A DNA stretch of 64,000 bases from Kibdelosporangium aridum (GCF_900176515.1 NZ_FWXV01000005.1:433360-497359), one strand, 5' to 3'. Positions 48,927-58,388 are shown, counted from the stretch's first letter. The notes: generated by a model from the sequence alone, not told the origin. Numbers and translations: made by a program.

Positions 48927-49766
48927 TTAGAGGGGGAGGGGCTCGGCGGCTTGCCACCACTCGGCTGGTACGGCGTCGAGCCCGGTCCGGGGCGCGATGA
49001 TGCCCGCGACCATCGCACTGTTGGTGTCCGTGTCGCCGCCTGCGATGACCGTGTCCCACAATGCTTCGACGAGGTCGTCGAGGCGCCTTGCCGCGCTCCA
49101 CACCACGAACGGCACGGTGTCGGGCGCGGACAGCTTGCTCCCGTTGCCAAGCGTGCCCGCCGCGTTGCGGGGATCCACCTCGAACCCGATCCGCTGAGCC
49201 CGCCGCAGACCCTCGCGGACCAGTCCGTCCGGCACGCGGTCGATCACCTCGTCGAGCAGCTCCGAGCCAGTCACACCGTTGATTGACAACGCTGTCGCCA
49301 CCGCGACAGCCACGGCTCCGGCCGCCGCCTCGGGATGAGCATGCGTCACGACCGCGGACTTGATCGCCTGGTCAGCGACCTCATCCAGCGGGAAGTACGC
49401 GCCGACCGGCGGGACTCGCATCGCCGCGCCATTGCCCCACGATCCCAAGCCGCCGAACTGCCGGGCCGCCACTTCGCGCCACGGTTCGCCGTTGTGGATC
49501 GCCTGGAGAACGTCGTGCATCGCAGGCCCGTAGTTCCGGTGCGGGTCGCGGGTGTACTCGGCGGCGAACTCCTGCGCCAAGGCGTCCTGGTCGATCTCGC
49601 CATGGCGGTTGAGCACTCGAAACACGCCAAGGGCCATCGCGGTGTCGTCAGTCCAATGCCACGGACCTGGCGCGAGCAGGCGCGGTGCACGGGTGCTACG
49701 GAACCACGTCTCGCCGAATGCGTCGCCCAACGCCAAACCCCGCAACGAGACCTCAGCACTGTCCAT
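48927..49766 (-). CDS. ADP-ribosylglycohydrolase (DraG-like) family protein
   Basis: 279 residues from ATG at 49766. The frame is open further up to 49823, but RGLALGDAFGE normally begins within the first 20 residues. Two-metal motifs: WTDDTAMALGVF (about 38-49) and AGGDTDTNSAMVAGIIAPRTGLDAVP near the C terminus (the GDTDT Asp cluster), with GNGAAMR in the middle. The family removes ADP-ribose from Arg, from DNA bases or from other small adducts in the cytoplasm. No toxin or transferase partner is adjacent. Its stop lies 5 bp from the IS-like right repeat, which may have replaced the original downstream sequence. Confidence 0.9.
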   Translation of the reverse strand: MDSAEVSLRGLALGDAFGETWFRSTRAPRLLAPGPWHWTDDTAMALGVFRVLNRHGEIDQDALAQEFAAEYTRDPHRNYGPAMHDVLQAIHNGEPWREVAARQFGGLGSWGNGAAMRVPPVGAYFPLDEVADQAIKSAVVTHAHPEAAAGAVAVAVATALSINGVTGSELLDEVIDRVPDGLVREGLRRAQRIGFEVDPRNAAGTLGNGSKLSAPDTVPFVVWSAARRLDDLVEALWDTVIAGGDTDTNSAMVAGIIAPRTGLDAVPAEWWQAAEPLPL

Positions 49767-49899
49767 GTCCACGATCGTGCCAGGCAACCTTCGGCGGGTT
49801 CCGCCGACGCCGAACAGGGCCATAACATCGGGCTATGGCGCCGGCATGAACCCCCGGCGCCACGGTTACTCCAAACCCCTGCAAAGCGAGGAGTAAATC

Positions 49900-50460
49900 G
49901 TGCTTCGACGCACAATCACAGGTGTCATGGTCGGCGCGGCGCTGGCTATGCCCGTCACGGTGGTCACCGCGACCTCGGCCGCTGCGGCGCCCGCGGTCCT
50001 GGCGACCACGCTCACCTATGACGACAGCCAGGCAACGCAGTACTCGAGCCAGATCGCGGCGGCCGTCCAGGTATGGAACAGCAGCGTGACGAATGTGCAG
50101 ATCCGCAAGGCCACCGCGGGCCAGCGGGTGAACATCCGGCTGATCGCTGATCCAGGCTGGCCGCGCGCCCAGCTCGGACCGGTCCGTCCCAACCAGACAG
50201 TGACGATCTGGATGGGCAGGCAGGCGGTCGACCAGGGGTACAACGTGACCCGGATCGCGGCCCACGAAATGGGCCACAGCCTCGGGCTGCCGGACGTCAA
50301 GCCCGGTCCGTGCTCGTCGCTGATGTCCGGCTCGACGGGCGGCGTGAGCTGCACGAACCCCAACCCGAACGCCAGCGAGAAGGCCAGGGTCGAGCGCAAC
50401 TACGCGGGTACAGCGCAGGTTGCTGACACCAGCGTCGTCCTCGAGGACGCCGCGTACTGA
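49900..50460 (+). CDS. Secreted snapalysin-like metalloprotease (peptidase M7)
   Basis: 186 residues. Signal peptide 1-29 ending AAAAP. Zinc motif IAAHEMGHSLGLPD (HExxHxxGxxD, about residues 124-135) matches the M7 snapalysin family, whose third ligand is Asp. CSSLMSG provides the Met-turn. A Cys pair (GPCSS and VSCTN) probably forms a disulfide. Small extracellular neutral proteases of this type are secreted by streptomycetes and relatives and usually have a LysR activator, which is not adjacent here. A terminator follows at 50466-50491. Confidence 0.92.
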   Translation: MLRRTITGVMVGAALAMPVTVVTATSAAAAPAVLATTLTYDDSQATQYSSQIAAAVQVWNSSVTNVQIRKATAGQRVNIRLIADPGWPRAQLGPVRPNQTVTIWMGRQAVDQGYNVTRIAAHEMGHSLGLPDVKPGPCSSLMSGSTGGVSCTNPNPNASEKARVERNYAGTAQVADTSVVLEDAAY

Positions 50461-50465
50461 GTGAT

Positions 50466-50491
50466 CAGGGGGCGCCTACGGGCGTCCCCTG
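50466..50491. terminator. Bidirectional terminator hairpin
   Basis: An 11-bp stem (CAGGGGGCGCC pairing with GGCGTCCCCTG, one G-U pair) with a 4-base loop lies between the convergent protease and response-regulator genes. Confidence 0.8.
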
Positions 50492-50493
50492 GT

Positions 50494-51084
50494 TCAGTTG
50501 TTGAGGATGGCGTCGGCCTTCAGCGCCGCCTGGGTGCGGCTGGGCACGCCGAGTTTCGCCAGCACGTTGCCGACGTGGACCTTCACCGTCCGTTCGGCAA
50601 GGCCCAGCTCGCTCGCGATGTCGCGATTGGACAGTCCACGGCCGAGCATCGCCAGCACGTCACGTTCTCGCGGCGTCAGCACCGGATGGTGGATGGACAG
50701 GCTCGTCGCCGCTACCGGGCTGATCACCGTCATTCCGCAGTGGACCGCACGGACCGCGGAGGCGAGTTCCGACCCGGTGGAGTCCTTCAGCACGAAGCCG
50801 CCGGCGCCGAGACTCAACGCCTGACGGATGTCCCTGTCCCGGCCCACAGTGGTGAGCATCAGCGTTTTGGTGACCGTGCCGATCCGCCGCAAGGTCTCCA
50901 GACCGTCCATCCCGGGCATGTAGAGATCGAGCAGGATCACGTCGATCCCGTCCAGTGCCTGTGCGAGCAGTTCCTCGCCGGACGCGCACTGCGCGACGAC
51001 CGTGATGTCCGGGTGGGCATTCAGGACGAAGGTCAGTCCTTCCCGGACCAGAGTGTGATCGTCGACCACCGCCACGCGGATCAT
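50494..51084 (-). CDS. NarL/FixJ-family response regulator
   Basis: 196 residues. Receiver domain 1-115 with DDHTLVREG, phosphoacceptor Asp in VILLDLYMPGMDG (about residue 53), Thr in LMLTTVG and Lys in FVLKDST. LuxR-type HTH about 130-190 (LTPRERDVLAMLGRGLSNRDIA, then AERTVKVHVGNVLAKLGV). It is divergent from a histidine kinase gene with only 21 bp between start codons, so the pair forms a two-component system, probably sharing one control site. Confidence 0.93.
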   Translation of the reverse strand: MIRVAVVDDHTLVREGLTFVLNAHPDITVVAQCASGEELLAQALDGIDVILLDLYMPGMDGLETLRRIGTVTKTLMLTTVGRDRDIRQALSLGAGGFVLKDSTGSELASAVRAVHCGMTVISPVAATSLSIHHPVLTPRERDVLAMLGRGLSNRDIASELGLAERTVKVHVGNVLAKLGVPSRTQAALKADAILNN

Positions 51085-51105
51085 CGGACCACCTTAACCT
51101 AAGGC

Positions 51106-52056
51106 GTGCGATCGAGGTGGCCGGCCGACGCCGGAATAGCGCTCATGGTGGCCGTGTTGTTCTGGGGCAGCGGTGTTTGGTCCACGACCTTGGCCATTCT
51201 GCTTGGTACCGCGCAGATCGTGCCGTTGCTGGCGCGCAGACGCGCGCCCGTAACAGTTCTGGTGGCAGTCACGGCCGCGACGGTCGTCCACGTGTTACTC
51301 GGTCTGACAGTGAATATTGGATACGTTCCCGTACTGATCGGTATCTACAGCGCGTCGAGCAGGCTGTGGCTGTGTTCCGGTGCCGCGCTGGCCATCGCTT
51401 CGGCGATGTCCACAGTAAAGGGACCGGTCAACGGCGGCATGCTGACGCTCGCGATTTCCGCTGTGGCGTGGACACTCGGCGTCGAGCGGCAGAAGCACCT
51501 GTCCGAACGGGCTGAACTGGAGGCGGCGCATCGCCGTGAGCGCACGGCGATGCGCCTGCACGACACGCTCGGGCAGACCACGACCGTGATGTTGGTGCAG
51601 GCCGAGGCACTGCGATCGGCCGGCACACTGACTGAGGCGGAACGCGGCCGGGTGGACGCGATCCTTGCCGCTGGGCGGGAAGCGATGACCGAAGTCCGGC
51701 GTACGCTGGCGGACTTGCGTGACGACGTCGTGCCGGACCGGGAAACCGACCTGTCTGAACTTGTCGAACGCTTGCGGCAAGCCGGACTCGTCCTCGACGA
51801 CCTGCCGGACATCCCGGAGTGGGCGCAACGCGTTGTCGCAGAGGCGTTGACGAACGTTCTCAGACACGCGGGCCCCGGCACCAAGGCAACGGTGACTGTC
51901 AACGATGTCCACGTCGAAGTCCGCAACCGGATCCCGGGCGTGATCAGGCCGCGCGGCGCAGGTTACGGACTGTCCAGTTTGGAACGCCACTTCGGATCGC
52001 GGCTGGTGTACGGCCGGCGAGGGCTGCACTGGGTAGTTCGTGTCTACTTCCCCTGA
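51106..52056 (+). CDS. Membrane sensor histidine kinase (HisKA_3 type)
   Basis: 316 residues from GTG at 51106. About four to five TM helices occupy residues 1-125, followed by the dimerisation helix RRERTAMRLHDTLGQTTTVMLV with the phosphoacceptor His in RLHDTLGQ (about 152). The catalytic HATPase_c domain has VVAEALTNVLRHAGPG (N box) and GAGYGLSSLERHFG (G box). It is shorter than many NarX-type kinases and has almost no extracellular sensory domain, so it may sense through the membrane. It partners the divergent NarL-type regulator. Its last 13 bp overlap the end of the deacetylase gene. Confidence 0.9.
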   Translation: MRSRWPADAGIALMVAVLFWGSGVWSTTLAILLGTAQIVPLLARRRAPVTVLVAVTAATVVHVLLGLTVNIGYVPVLIGIYSASSRLWLCSGAALAIASAMSTVKGPVNGGMLTLAISAVAWTLGVERQKHLSERAELEAAHRRERTAMRLHDTLGQTTTVMLVQAEALRSAGTLTEAERGRVDAILAAGREAMTEVRRTLADLRDDVVPDRETDLSELVERLRQAGLVLDDLPDIPEWAQRVVAEALTNVLRHAGPGTKATVTVNDVHVEVRNRIPGVIRPRGAGYGLSSLERHFGSRLVYGRRGLHWVVRVYFP

Positions 52057-52790
52057 TACGTCAGCAGTTCGCCGACGGTGACGAACCGGTAGCCGTCCGC
52101 CTTCAAGCGGTCGAGGATCGGCCCCACCGCCCGCCGAGTCTGCTCGCGGCCGGCGTACATGCCGTGCAACAGGATGATCGAGCCCGGCCGGACGTGCTCG
52201 ACGGTGAAGTCGACGATCCGCTCGGCACTGGCGTCCACGTCCGGGTAGGTGTTCGGCTCGACGTCCCACATGATCGTCTTGCGGTTGTGCTCGTCCAGGT
52301 AGTACGGCAGCGCCAGCAGTTTCTTGCCGTTCGGCGGGCGGAAGGTGATCTCACCCTGGAAACCGGCGTCCCTGATCAGCTTGTCGGTCCGCTCGACCTC
52401 CTCGGCCACGAACCCCGGTGTCACCAACACCATCCGCTCATGCGAATACGTGTGATTGCCCAGCTCGTGCCCGGCCGCGACGATCGACCGGGCCAGCTCG
52501 GGGTGTTTCTCCATGTCCTGGCCTATCAGGTAGAACGTCGCAGGCACCTGCGCACGGGCGAGCTCGTCCAGCAGCGGCTGCGTACCTGCTGGAACCGGCC
52601 CGTCGTCGAACGTCAGCGCGACGACTTTCTGCGTCGTGTCCACGCGGTCGGTGAGCCCGCCGAAGAACTGCCACGTCCGGGCACTGGTCAGCGCTTGCAG
52701 CCCGAACGTGCCCGCGACCAGTACCAACACGGTGGCCACCGCGATGATCGTCCACCTGCGGGCGCGCCGGGATGAAGGAAGAACTCGCAC
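52044..52790 (-). CDS. Membrane-anchored polysaccharide deacetylase (NodB homology)
   Basis: 248 residues from GTG at 52790. An N-terminal TM anchor (WTIIAVATVLVLVAGTFGL) puts the enzyme outside the membrane. NodB motifs: ALTFDDGPVPAG (catalytic Asp pair), HELGNHTYSHERM (zinc His pair), FRPPNGKK (motif 3, RPP) and SIILLHGMYAG (motif 5, LLH). It should de-N- or de-O-acetylate a wall or capsular glycan. It starts 4 bp after the GH13 stop and therefore ends the carbohydrate operon. Confidence 0.9.
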   Translation of the reverse strand: MRVLPSSRRARRWTIIAVATVLVLVAGTFGLQALTSARTWQFFGGLTDRVDTTQKVVALTFDDGPVPAGTQPLLDELARAQVPATFYLIGQDMEKHPELARSIVAAGHELGNHTYSHERMVLVTPGFVAEEVERTDKLIRDAGFQGEITFRPPNGKKLLALPYYLDEHNRKTIMWDVEPNTYPDVDASAERIVDFTVEHVRPGSIILLHGMYAGREQTRRAVGPILDRLKADGYRFVTVGELLTYQGK

Positions 52791-52794
52791 GCGG

Positions 52795-54165
52795 TCACTC
52801 TGGCAATCGGTCCTCCGACAGGGAAGCGGCAGAGGTACTAGTACCTAAGACAGTCCACACCGCAGTGTCCGGCGGCAGCAGGTCCCCGACGAGCGGCCCA
52901 CTGTGATGCAGTGGGTAACCGGGGAATGTGACTGGCTGTTGGCCGGTGTTGAGCACGCACGCCACGTCACCACGCCGAAACGCCAGCACATCACGCCTTT
53001 CCGGCAACCAGTCGAACGGCTGGCCGACGAGGAAGCGCTTACGCAGCGCGATTGCCTTGCGGTACATCGTGAGTGGTTCGGCGGGCAAGCTGTCCCATGG
53101 CATCGGTGCACGGAACCCGTCTCGGCCGCCGGGATCGCCGTAGTCCACTTCGGCGTTCTCCATGCCCAGTTCATCGCCCTGATAGATCCACGCCGAACCG
53201 GGAAACGCGAAGGTGACCAGGGCTTTCGCCAGCGCGCGGCGCAGTCCGTAGCGGCTTGCCACGCGCGGGAGGTCGTGACTGCCCAGCACCCACGTCGGCA
53301 GGGCGCCGACCTTGCCGAGGGCCTCGATCGCCTGCGCCGCGGTGTCCTGCAGGAACTCCCACGGCGCCACCGCCCAGTCGAACTGGAAGACCTGGTGCAA
53401 CCGGCCGGCAGTGACCCGGGCGGCGATCCGGTCCGGCGAACCCCAGAGTTCACCGATGGCGACGCGGTCGTCGTACGAGTCCAGCACCGCGCGCCAGCGG
53501 CGGTGGATCGCTTCGGTTTCCGGCCGGTCCCAATGCGGGTGGATCGCCTGCGAGTCCACATCGGCGTAGTCCGGGTGCTTGGCCAGCCCGCCCGCGACGT
53601 CGATCCGGACGCCCGCGAAGCCACGGTCCAGCCAGAATCGCAGGGTCTGGTCGAAATCGTCGGCCACGTCCGGGTTCGTCCAGTTCAGATCCGGCTGCTG
53701 CGGGCTGAACAAGTGCAGGTACCACTGACCGTCCGGCGTCTGGGTCCACGCCGGGCCACCGAACATCGACTCCCAGCCGTTCGGCTCGGCGCGGAAGTGG
53801 TAGCGGGCCCGCTCGGGCCCGCCCCGCAACGCCGCCTGGAACCAGGGATGCTCTGCCGACGTGTGGTTGGGCACGACATCGGCGATCAGCCGCATCCCGA
53901 GCCGCCGTGCCGCATCGACCAGCATGTCCACATCGGACAAGGAGCCGTACAACGGGTCCACGGCACGGTGATCGGTGATGTCGTAGCCGGAATCAGCCTG
54001 TGGTGACGGGTAGAACGGCGAGATCCAGACCGCGTCCACCCCCAGGTCGCTCAGGTGATCCAGCCGGGACAACAGGCCGGGCAGGTCGCCGATCCCATCG
54101 CCGTCGGAGTCGCGGTAACCACGCAGGTAGACGTGATAGCCCACGGCCTCTCGCCACCAGGTCAC
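52795..54165 (-). CDS. GH13 alpha-glucosidase/alpha-amylase family enzyme
   Basis: 456 residues from GTG at 54165, overlapping the previous stop (GTGA). GH13 regions: I DVVPNHTS, II GVRIDVAGGLA (nucleophile Asp), III AIGELWGS (acid/base Glu), IV VLGSHDLPR (transition-state Asp). The opening WWREAVGYHVYLRGYRDSDG matches oligo-1,6-glucosidase/alpha-glucosidase types, though the total length is 60-100 residues shorter than most, mainly at the C-terminal beta domain. No signal peptide, so it likely acts on imported oligosaccharides. Confidence 0.92.
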   Translation of the reverse strand: MTWWREAVGYHVYLRGYRDSDGDGIGDLPGLLSRLDHLSDLGVDAVWISPFYPSPQADSGYDITDHRAVDPLYGSLSDVDMLVDAARRLGMRLIADVVPNHTSAEHPWFQAALRGGPERARYHFRAEPNGWESMFGGPAWTQTPDGQWYLHLFSPQQPDLNWTNPDVADDFDQTLRFWLDRGFAGVRIDVAGGLAKHPDYADVDSQAIHPHWDRPETEAIHRRWRAVLDSYDDRVAIGELWGSPDRIAARVTAGRLHQVFQFDWAVAPWEFLQDTAAQAIEALGKVGALPTWVLGSHDLPRVASRYGLRRALAKALVTFAFPGSAWIYQGDELGMENAEVDYGDPGGRDGFRAPMPWDSLPAEPLTMYRKAIALRKRFLVGQPFDWLPERRDVLAFRRGDVACVLNTGQQPVTFPGYPLHHSGPLVGDLLPPDTAVWTVLGTSTSAASLSEDRLPE

Positions 54166-55922
54166 CGCGGGACCAGCTCGATCAGGGAGATGGCCGGCAT
54201 CGGAAGCGTGAACGCCATCTCGACATCCGCGTCCACTTCGATATCCTCCCCGATCCGCGCCAGTTCGTTGGCGGCGTGCAGCCGCTCCCATTGCTCCTCG
54301 GTTGGCCATGCGGCGCCATTGCTCATCCGCCCCCAGACTCCTGTGATGTTCGAGTGGTGCTCGTCCACGCGGAAATGCCTCAGGGTGTAGCGGCCCGACA
54401 GGCCTGTGAACCGCAGCTTGACGGTCCGGTTCAGCGGTGTATGTCCGTCTGCTTTGGACTGGTCGAGGGTGCCGTTCCACACCACGACCGCCACGCTGCC
54501 GTCAGGATCACGGCCTGCCCACGCTTCGACCAACGATCCCGCGCCGTCGCCGTGCGCCGAGATGTGGAGTTCTCGATCGCCCAGCCGTTCCAGCATTGTC
54601 AGCGCCCAGAACCTCGGCTTCGCCAGATCACCGACGGTGCGCAAGCCGAAACCGCCGTGCGCCAAGGATTGTGGCCGGCCGAGCTCCTCGAAGTGGTCCG
54701 AGGCGACCCAGTACGACAACGCCTCGATCCGCCCGGCTGCCGACCGCATCCCTCGCGCGAGGAATGCCGCCGACAGCACCGAATCGTTGACCGGGTGGAA
54801 GTGCTTCGGACTCACACCCCATTCCGTCCACCAGATCGGAAGCCCTGGCCGTCCGTGCCGGGCGAGTTGTGGCCGGATGTCCAGTGGCGGGCTGCCGTAG
54901 GTGTGCGTGGACACGAAGTCGACGGGGGTGTCTGGGTCTATTGTGGACAGCATCTCGTCGATCTGGCCCGCGGCGGCCGATGCCGGGCCACCCACCTTCA
55001 GCGCCGGATCGACGTCCTTGACTGCCCTGGCGGTCACCTCGTACAGACGCCAGAACTGGGCCGGTGTCCCGCTCCAGAACACCTCCAGGTTCGCCTCGTT
55101 CCAGACCTCGAAGCTCCATTCGAGCACCTCGGCCCGCCCGTGGCGTTCGATCAGGTGGCTGACCAGAGCGCGGATCAAGTCTGCCCATTTGTCCCAGTCC
55201 TTCGGCGGGGAGATGATCGCCCGGTAGAAGAACACCGTTCTGTCCGGTTCGGACGCCAGATCCGCCGGCATGAAGGACAGTTCGACCACCGGCCGCAGAC
55301 CCAGTGACAGCAGCCGGTCGTAGATCCGGTCGACGCCGGTGAAGTCGTACACCGGCCGACCGTCGACCTCACGATAAACGCCCAAGTCATCGCACAGAAT
55401 TCCGTGTGCCCGGACTGTCTGGGCGCCGAAGTTGTCCTTCGCCGCGACCAGAGCGGCCGCCAGCTCAGTGCCGATCGGACGTCCGCCGGTGGTCTCGGTG
55501 CTCAACAGGTGCGACAGGTGCTCCGAGCCGATCATGAATCGCCAAGGCCGTTGAAGCACACCGGCGTCCGAGTCCGCGGCCACCACGAACTCCACCTCAG
55601 CCGATCCACTTGTCCATGGTGTGGCCGCGATCGGCGCGGACGGCGTACCCGGAGTGTCCACGGAACTGAGCGCTGCCACGGAATACCAGTACTGACGCCC
55701 GGGTTCGCCGGTCGTGTCGCAGTACGGCGAGTGCGGAACCGCCAGCACGTCCAACCCGAGGTGGTCGACCGGCTCGAACGGCCCGTCCGCGCGATCGGCG
55801 CGATAGACCTGATACCCGCAGGCACCTTCGACGGGATCCCAGGACAGGGTCACCTGCGCCCGCCCGCCTGCCGCGACGACGTTGGCGGGCGGGCGCAAAG
55901 TTTCCAGGTCGGTAATGCTCAT
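54162..55922 (-). CDS. GH39-type glycosidase (beta-xylosidase/alpha-iduronidase family)
   Basis: 586 residues from ATG at 55922 with GAGGAGAGGG upstream. An N-terminal FN3-like strand domain (about 15-105: ANVVAAGGRAQVTLSWDPV, GYQVYRAD) precedes the barrel. The acid/base Glu lies in SFEVWNEANLEVFW and the nucleophile Glu in IWWTEWGVS, as in GH39. A C-terminal beta domain follows with VAVVVWNGTLDQ and LRHFRVDEHHSN. No signal peptide is visible. It should hydrolyse a xylo- or uronic-type oligosaccharide brought in by the ABC system. The stop overlaps the GH13 start (GTGA). Confidence 0.88.
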   Translation of the reverse strand: MSITDLETLRPPANVVAAGGRAQVTLSWDPVEGACGYQVYRADRADGPFEPVDHLGLDVLAVPHSPYCDTTGEPGRQYWYSVAALSSVDTPGTPSAPIAATPWTSGSAEVEFVVAADSDAGVLQRPWRFMIGSEHLSHLLSTETTGGRPIGTELAAALVAAKDNFGAQTVRAHGILCDDLGVYREVDGRPVYDFTGVDRIYDRLLSLGLRPVVELSFMPADLASEPDRTVFFYRAIISPPKDWDKWADLIRALVSHLIERHGRAEVLEWSFEVWNEANLEVFWSGTPAQFWRLYEVTARAVKDVDPALKVGGPASAAAGQIDEMLSTIDPDTPVDFVSTHTYGSPPLDIRPQLARHGRPGLPIWWTEWGVSPKHFHPVNDSVLSAAFLARGMRSAAGRIEALSYWVASDHFEELGRPQSLAHGGFGLRTVGDLAKPRFWALTMLERLGDRELHISAHGDGAGSLVEAWAGRDPDGSVAVVVWNGTLDQSKADGHTPLNRTVKLRFTGLSGRYTLRHFRVDEHHSNITGVWGRMSNGAAWPTEEQWERLHAANELARIGEDIEVDADVEMAFTLPMPAISLIELVPR

Positions 55923-55995
55923 GCCCTCTCCTCGCTGTGCCCACTGAAGTCGCATGAGCTGCTCACTGTGTTGAATGGTTCGCTCGCAAGCTCGC

Positions 55996-57498
55996 TCACG
56001 TGCCTACCCTTCGGATACTGAACTCCTCGATGGCCAGCAACGGCCGGATACCTCGTTCGATCTCGCCACGCGTGAACGCGTTGCGCACGAGGTCGTGGCG
56101 TAGTGAATTGCCGATCGCGCCGAGGACCATGGCTTGGTCAAGCGACAGGTACCGATCGGCGACCTTGCCGCTGCGCACCGCGATCGAGTCCTTGAACCCG
56201 CCAGGGCCGTAGACGTTTCCGAAGCTCCGCTTCAACTTCGCCAAGTTGGCCAGTGCCGCGTCTTTGGCATACGGCAGAGCCAGGAACACCGCGTGCGGCG
56301 TCACGACGCCGTCGCCCCACTTCTGCGGTGCCGGTCCGGGCGCACGGCATTCGCCGAAGCCGTAGTCCACCTTGGTGCCTTCAAGGTCCGACGGATATCC
56401 GGCAGGGTCCATGCCAAGCGGCGGCGCGCCGTAGGCCGCGTAGCCACCGAGCGGGTTGCTGGCGGGGGAGAAGCCCCAGTAGCCGTACTTCGCCTCGCCG
56501 AGGCCGTGCTCGATCTGGCCTTGGACGTAGATCGGGTGGTTCAGGCCCCAGCTCTTGGGCGCCCAGCGTTCCTCGGGCACGAACAGCGCGGGCATCAGGG
56601 CCTCGAACATGTCGCCGCCCCACGTCGGCACGAACCGCTTGCCGTTGTAGCTGTACGTGCCCTCGAAGACTGGAACACCCAGATAGGACCGGTGCACGCC
56701 AACAGGCTTCTGCTTGAGCCATGACCAGTCACAGGTGTCCGGGAACGTCCGGTACGTGCCGAAGTAGTGCTCGCGCGGGATCTGGCCGAGCGCGATGCCG
56801 ATGTAGCTGGCGATCCTGGGCTCGGTGTTCAGGATGTCGTAGTGGTTGCAGGTGTAGTAGACGTCCTTGTCGAACACCGAGCAGCCGGGCGGTTTCTCCG
56901 GCCAGAACCCACCTCGCAGCTGACCGGCGGGGAAGTCGTCGCCACGGGACTTCGGGTTGTAGTAGAAGCCGAAGTCCATACCGTAGAGGAGTTTCTCGGC
57001 CTTGTGGCGGGCTGACGGCTCGGCGGTCCGTACGACCATCAACGCGGCCGCCAGCCACCCGTTGTCCACACTGGACAAGAAGGGGTGGACCGGGTTGCCG
57101 TCCTCCGGCCAGATCCTCAAGACCTCACCGTTCGCCGGGTCGTACCAGTTGAAGTACATTCCGGTGGGTTCGTGCTTCTTCAGCCGGGCCAAGGTGTCCA
57201 GAGTGGCGTCGATCCGGGTACTTGCTTCGCGGCGGTCGATGATGCCCAGGTCACGGGCAACCACCGTGCTCCACAGGTAGCCGCCGATGTTCGTTGGTGA
57301 CGTGTACTTGCTGCGAGTGACGGGGTTGAGGTCACCGCCGATGTTGTCGGCGACCAGGTTGGTCCGTGGGTCGAGCATCGCGGTGAACGACCGCCATGTG
57401 TCCACGGCGTATCCGTACAGCGCTGGTTTTGGTTCCGCTGTGGCTGCCGGAGCGGTGCCTAACAAGAGGGTTGCCGCCAGGATTGATACGAGTTTCAT
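55996..57498 (-). CDS. Secreted glucoamylase-like/GH144-type protein (DUF3131/PF10091-like)
   Basis: 500 residues from ATG at 57498. Signal peptide 1-21 (LLLGTAPAATA). The sequence has YTSPTNIGGYLWSTVVARDLGII, YFNWYDPANGEVL, LSSVDNGWLAAALMVVR and, at the end, DRYLSLDQAMVLGAIGN, all typical of the alpha/alpha-barrel glucoamylase-like group that includes beta-1,2-glucanases. A central region has FVPTWGGDMFEALMPALFVPE. It is the only clearly secreted enzyme of the operon, so it may release the sugars imported by the neighbouring transporter. It starts 4 bp after the inner permease gene. Confidence 0.85.
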   Translation of the reverse strand: MKLVSILAATLLLGTAPAATAEPKPALYGYAVDTWRSFTAMLDPRTNLVADNIGGDLNPVTRSKYTSPTNIGGYLWSTVVARDLGIIDRREASTRIDATLDTLARLKKHEPTGMYFNWYDPANGEVLRIWPEDGNPVHPFLSSVDNGWLAAALMVVRTAEPSARHKAEKLLYGMDFGFYYNPKSRGDDFPAGQLRGGFWPEKPPGCSVFDKDVYYTCNHYDILNTEPRIASYIGIALGQIPREHYFGTYRTFPDTCDWSWLKQKPVGVHRSYLGVPVFEGTYSYNGKRFVPTWGGDMFEALMPALFVPEERWAPKSWGLNHPIYVQGQIEHGLGEAKYGYWGFSPASNPLGGYAAYGAPPLGMDPAGYPSDLEGTKVDYGFGECRAPGPAPQKWGDGVVTPHAVFLALPYAKDAALANLAKLKRSFGNVYGPGGFKDSIAVRSGKVADRYLSLDQAMVLGAIGNSLRHDLVRNAFTRGEIERGIRPLLAIEEFSIRRVGT

Positions 57499-57502
57499 TG
57501 CC

Positions 57503-58384
57503 TCACCTGAATCCCGTTGTGGCGATGCCTTGAGTGAAATGCCGTTGCAGGAACGTGAAGAGCAGCAAGACCGGCACGACAACGACGACCGCACCGGCCA
57601 GCAACAGGCCGTAGTCGATGCTGTTCTGCCCCACCGAGTACAGCGCCAACGCGACGGGCATCGTGTACATGTCCTCGGTCTGGGCCACAACCAGAGGCCA
57701 CAGGAAGTTGTTCCACGAACCCAAGAACGTGATGATGCCCAACGTCGCCAGCGCGGGACCGCAGAGCGGCACGACGATCCGGGCGAATATCCGCAATTCG
57801 CCCGCGCCGTCCACCCTGGCCGCGTCGATCAGCTCGTCCGGCAACTCGGAGATGAACTGCCGCATCAGGAACACACCGACCGGCTGCACCAGGTACGGCA
57901 GGATCAGCCCGGAGTACGTGTTCGCCAGGCCGGCGTTGCTGACCAGGATGAACAGCGGCACGAACGTGACCATGCCCGGCACCATCAGCATGCCCATGAC
58001 CAGCCCGAACAGCAGCCTCCGCCCTCGGAACGACAGCTTCGCGAGCACATAGCCGAGCATCGAGCAGAACACCATGTTGCCCACGGTCACCGCGACCGCG
58101 ACGAACACGGAGTTGGCCAGGTACGTGCCCAGATCGAGCCGCTCGAACAGGGACCGGAAGTGCTCGCCGGTGAACTGCTGCGGCCACCATGTAGGCGGTG
58201 AGCTGAGGACTTCCCGTGTCGGCTTGACCGAGCTGAGCAGCATCCACACGAACGGCGAGATCACCGCGGCCAAGCCGGCCGTGAGGATCAGATAGACCCA
58301 CCAGTGGCCCGGCCTGGCAGCTGGTTTCGCTGGGCGCTCCACTGTGGACACAGTGGGTGGTGCGGGGAGCTGTGTGGTCGTCAT
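57503..58384 (-). CDS. Sugar ABC transporter permease (MalG/AraQ type)
   Basis: 293 residues, six TM helices after an N-terminal cytoplasmic tail rich in Pro. The EAA loop is LPDELIDAARVDGAGELRIFARIVVPLCGPAL. ISPFVWMLLSSVKPTREVL near the start is typical of CUT1 inner permeases. It forms a heterodimer with the product of the upstream gene (4 bp gap). No ATPase gene is in the operon, so it probably uses a shared MsiK-type ATPase, as is common in actinobacteria. Confidence 0.92.
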   Translation of the reverse strand: MTTTQLPAPPTVSTVERPAKPAARPGHWWVYLILTAGLAAVISPFVWMLLSSVKPTREVLSSPPTWWPQQFTGEHFRSLFERLDLGTYLANSVFVAVAVTVGNMVFCSMLGYVLAKLSFRGRRLLFGLVMGMLMVPGMVTFVPLFILVSNAGLANTYSGLILPYLVQPVGVFLMRQFISELPDELIDAARVDGAGELRIFARIVVPLCGPALATLGIITFLGSWNNFLWPLVVAQTEDMYTMPVALALYSVGQNSIDYGLLLAGAVVVVVPVLLLFTFLQRHFTQGIATTGFR

Positions 58385-58388
58385 GGCA

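Noticed and set aside
51092-51104. TTAACCTAAGG as a possible iron box
   Set aside because: Only one half matches the IdeR consensus. The other half is unrelated, so it is better seen as a candidate response-regulator site.
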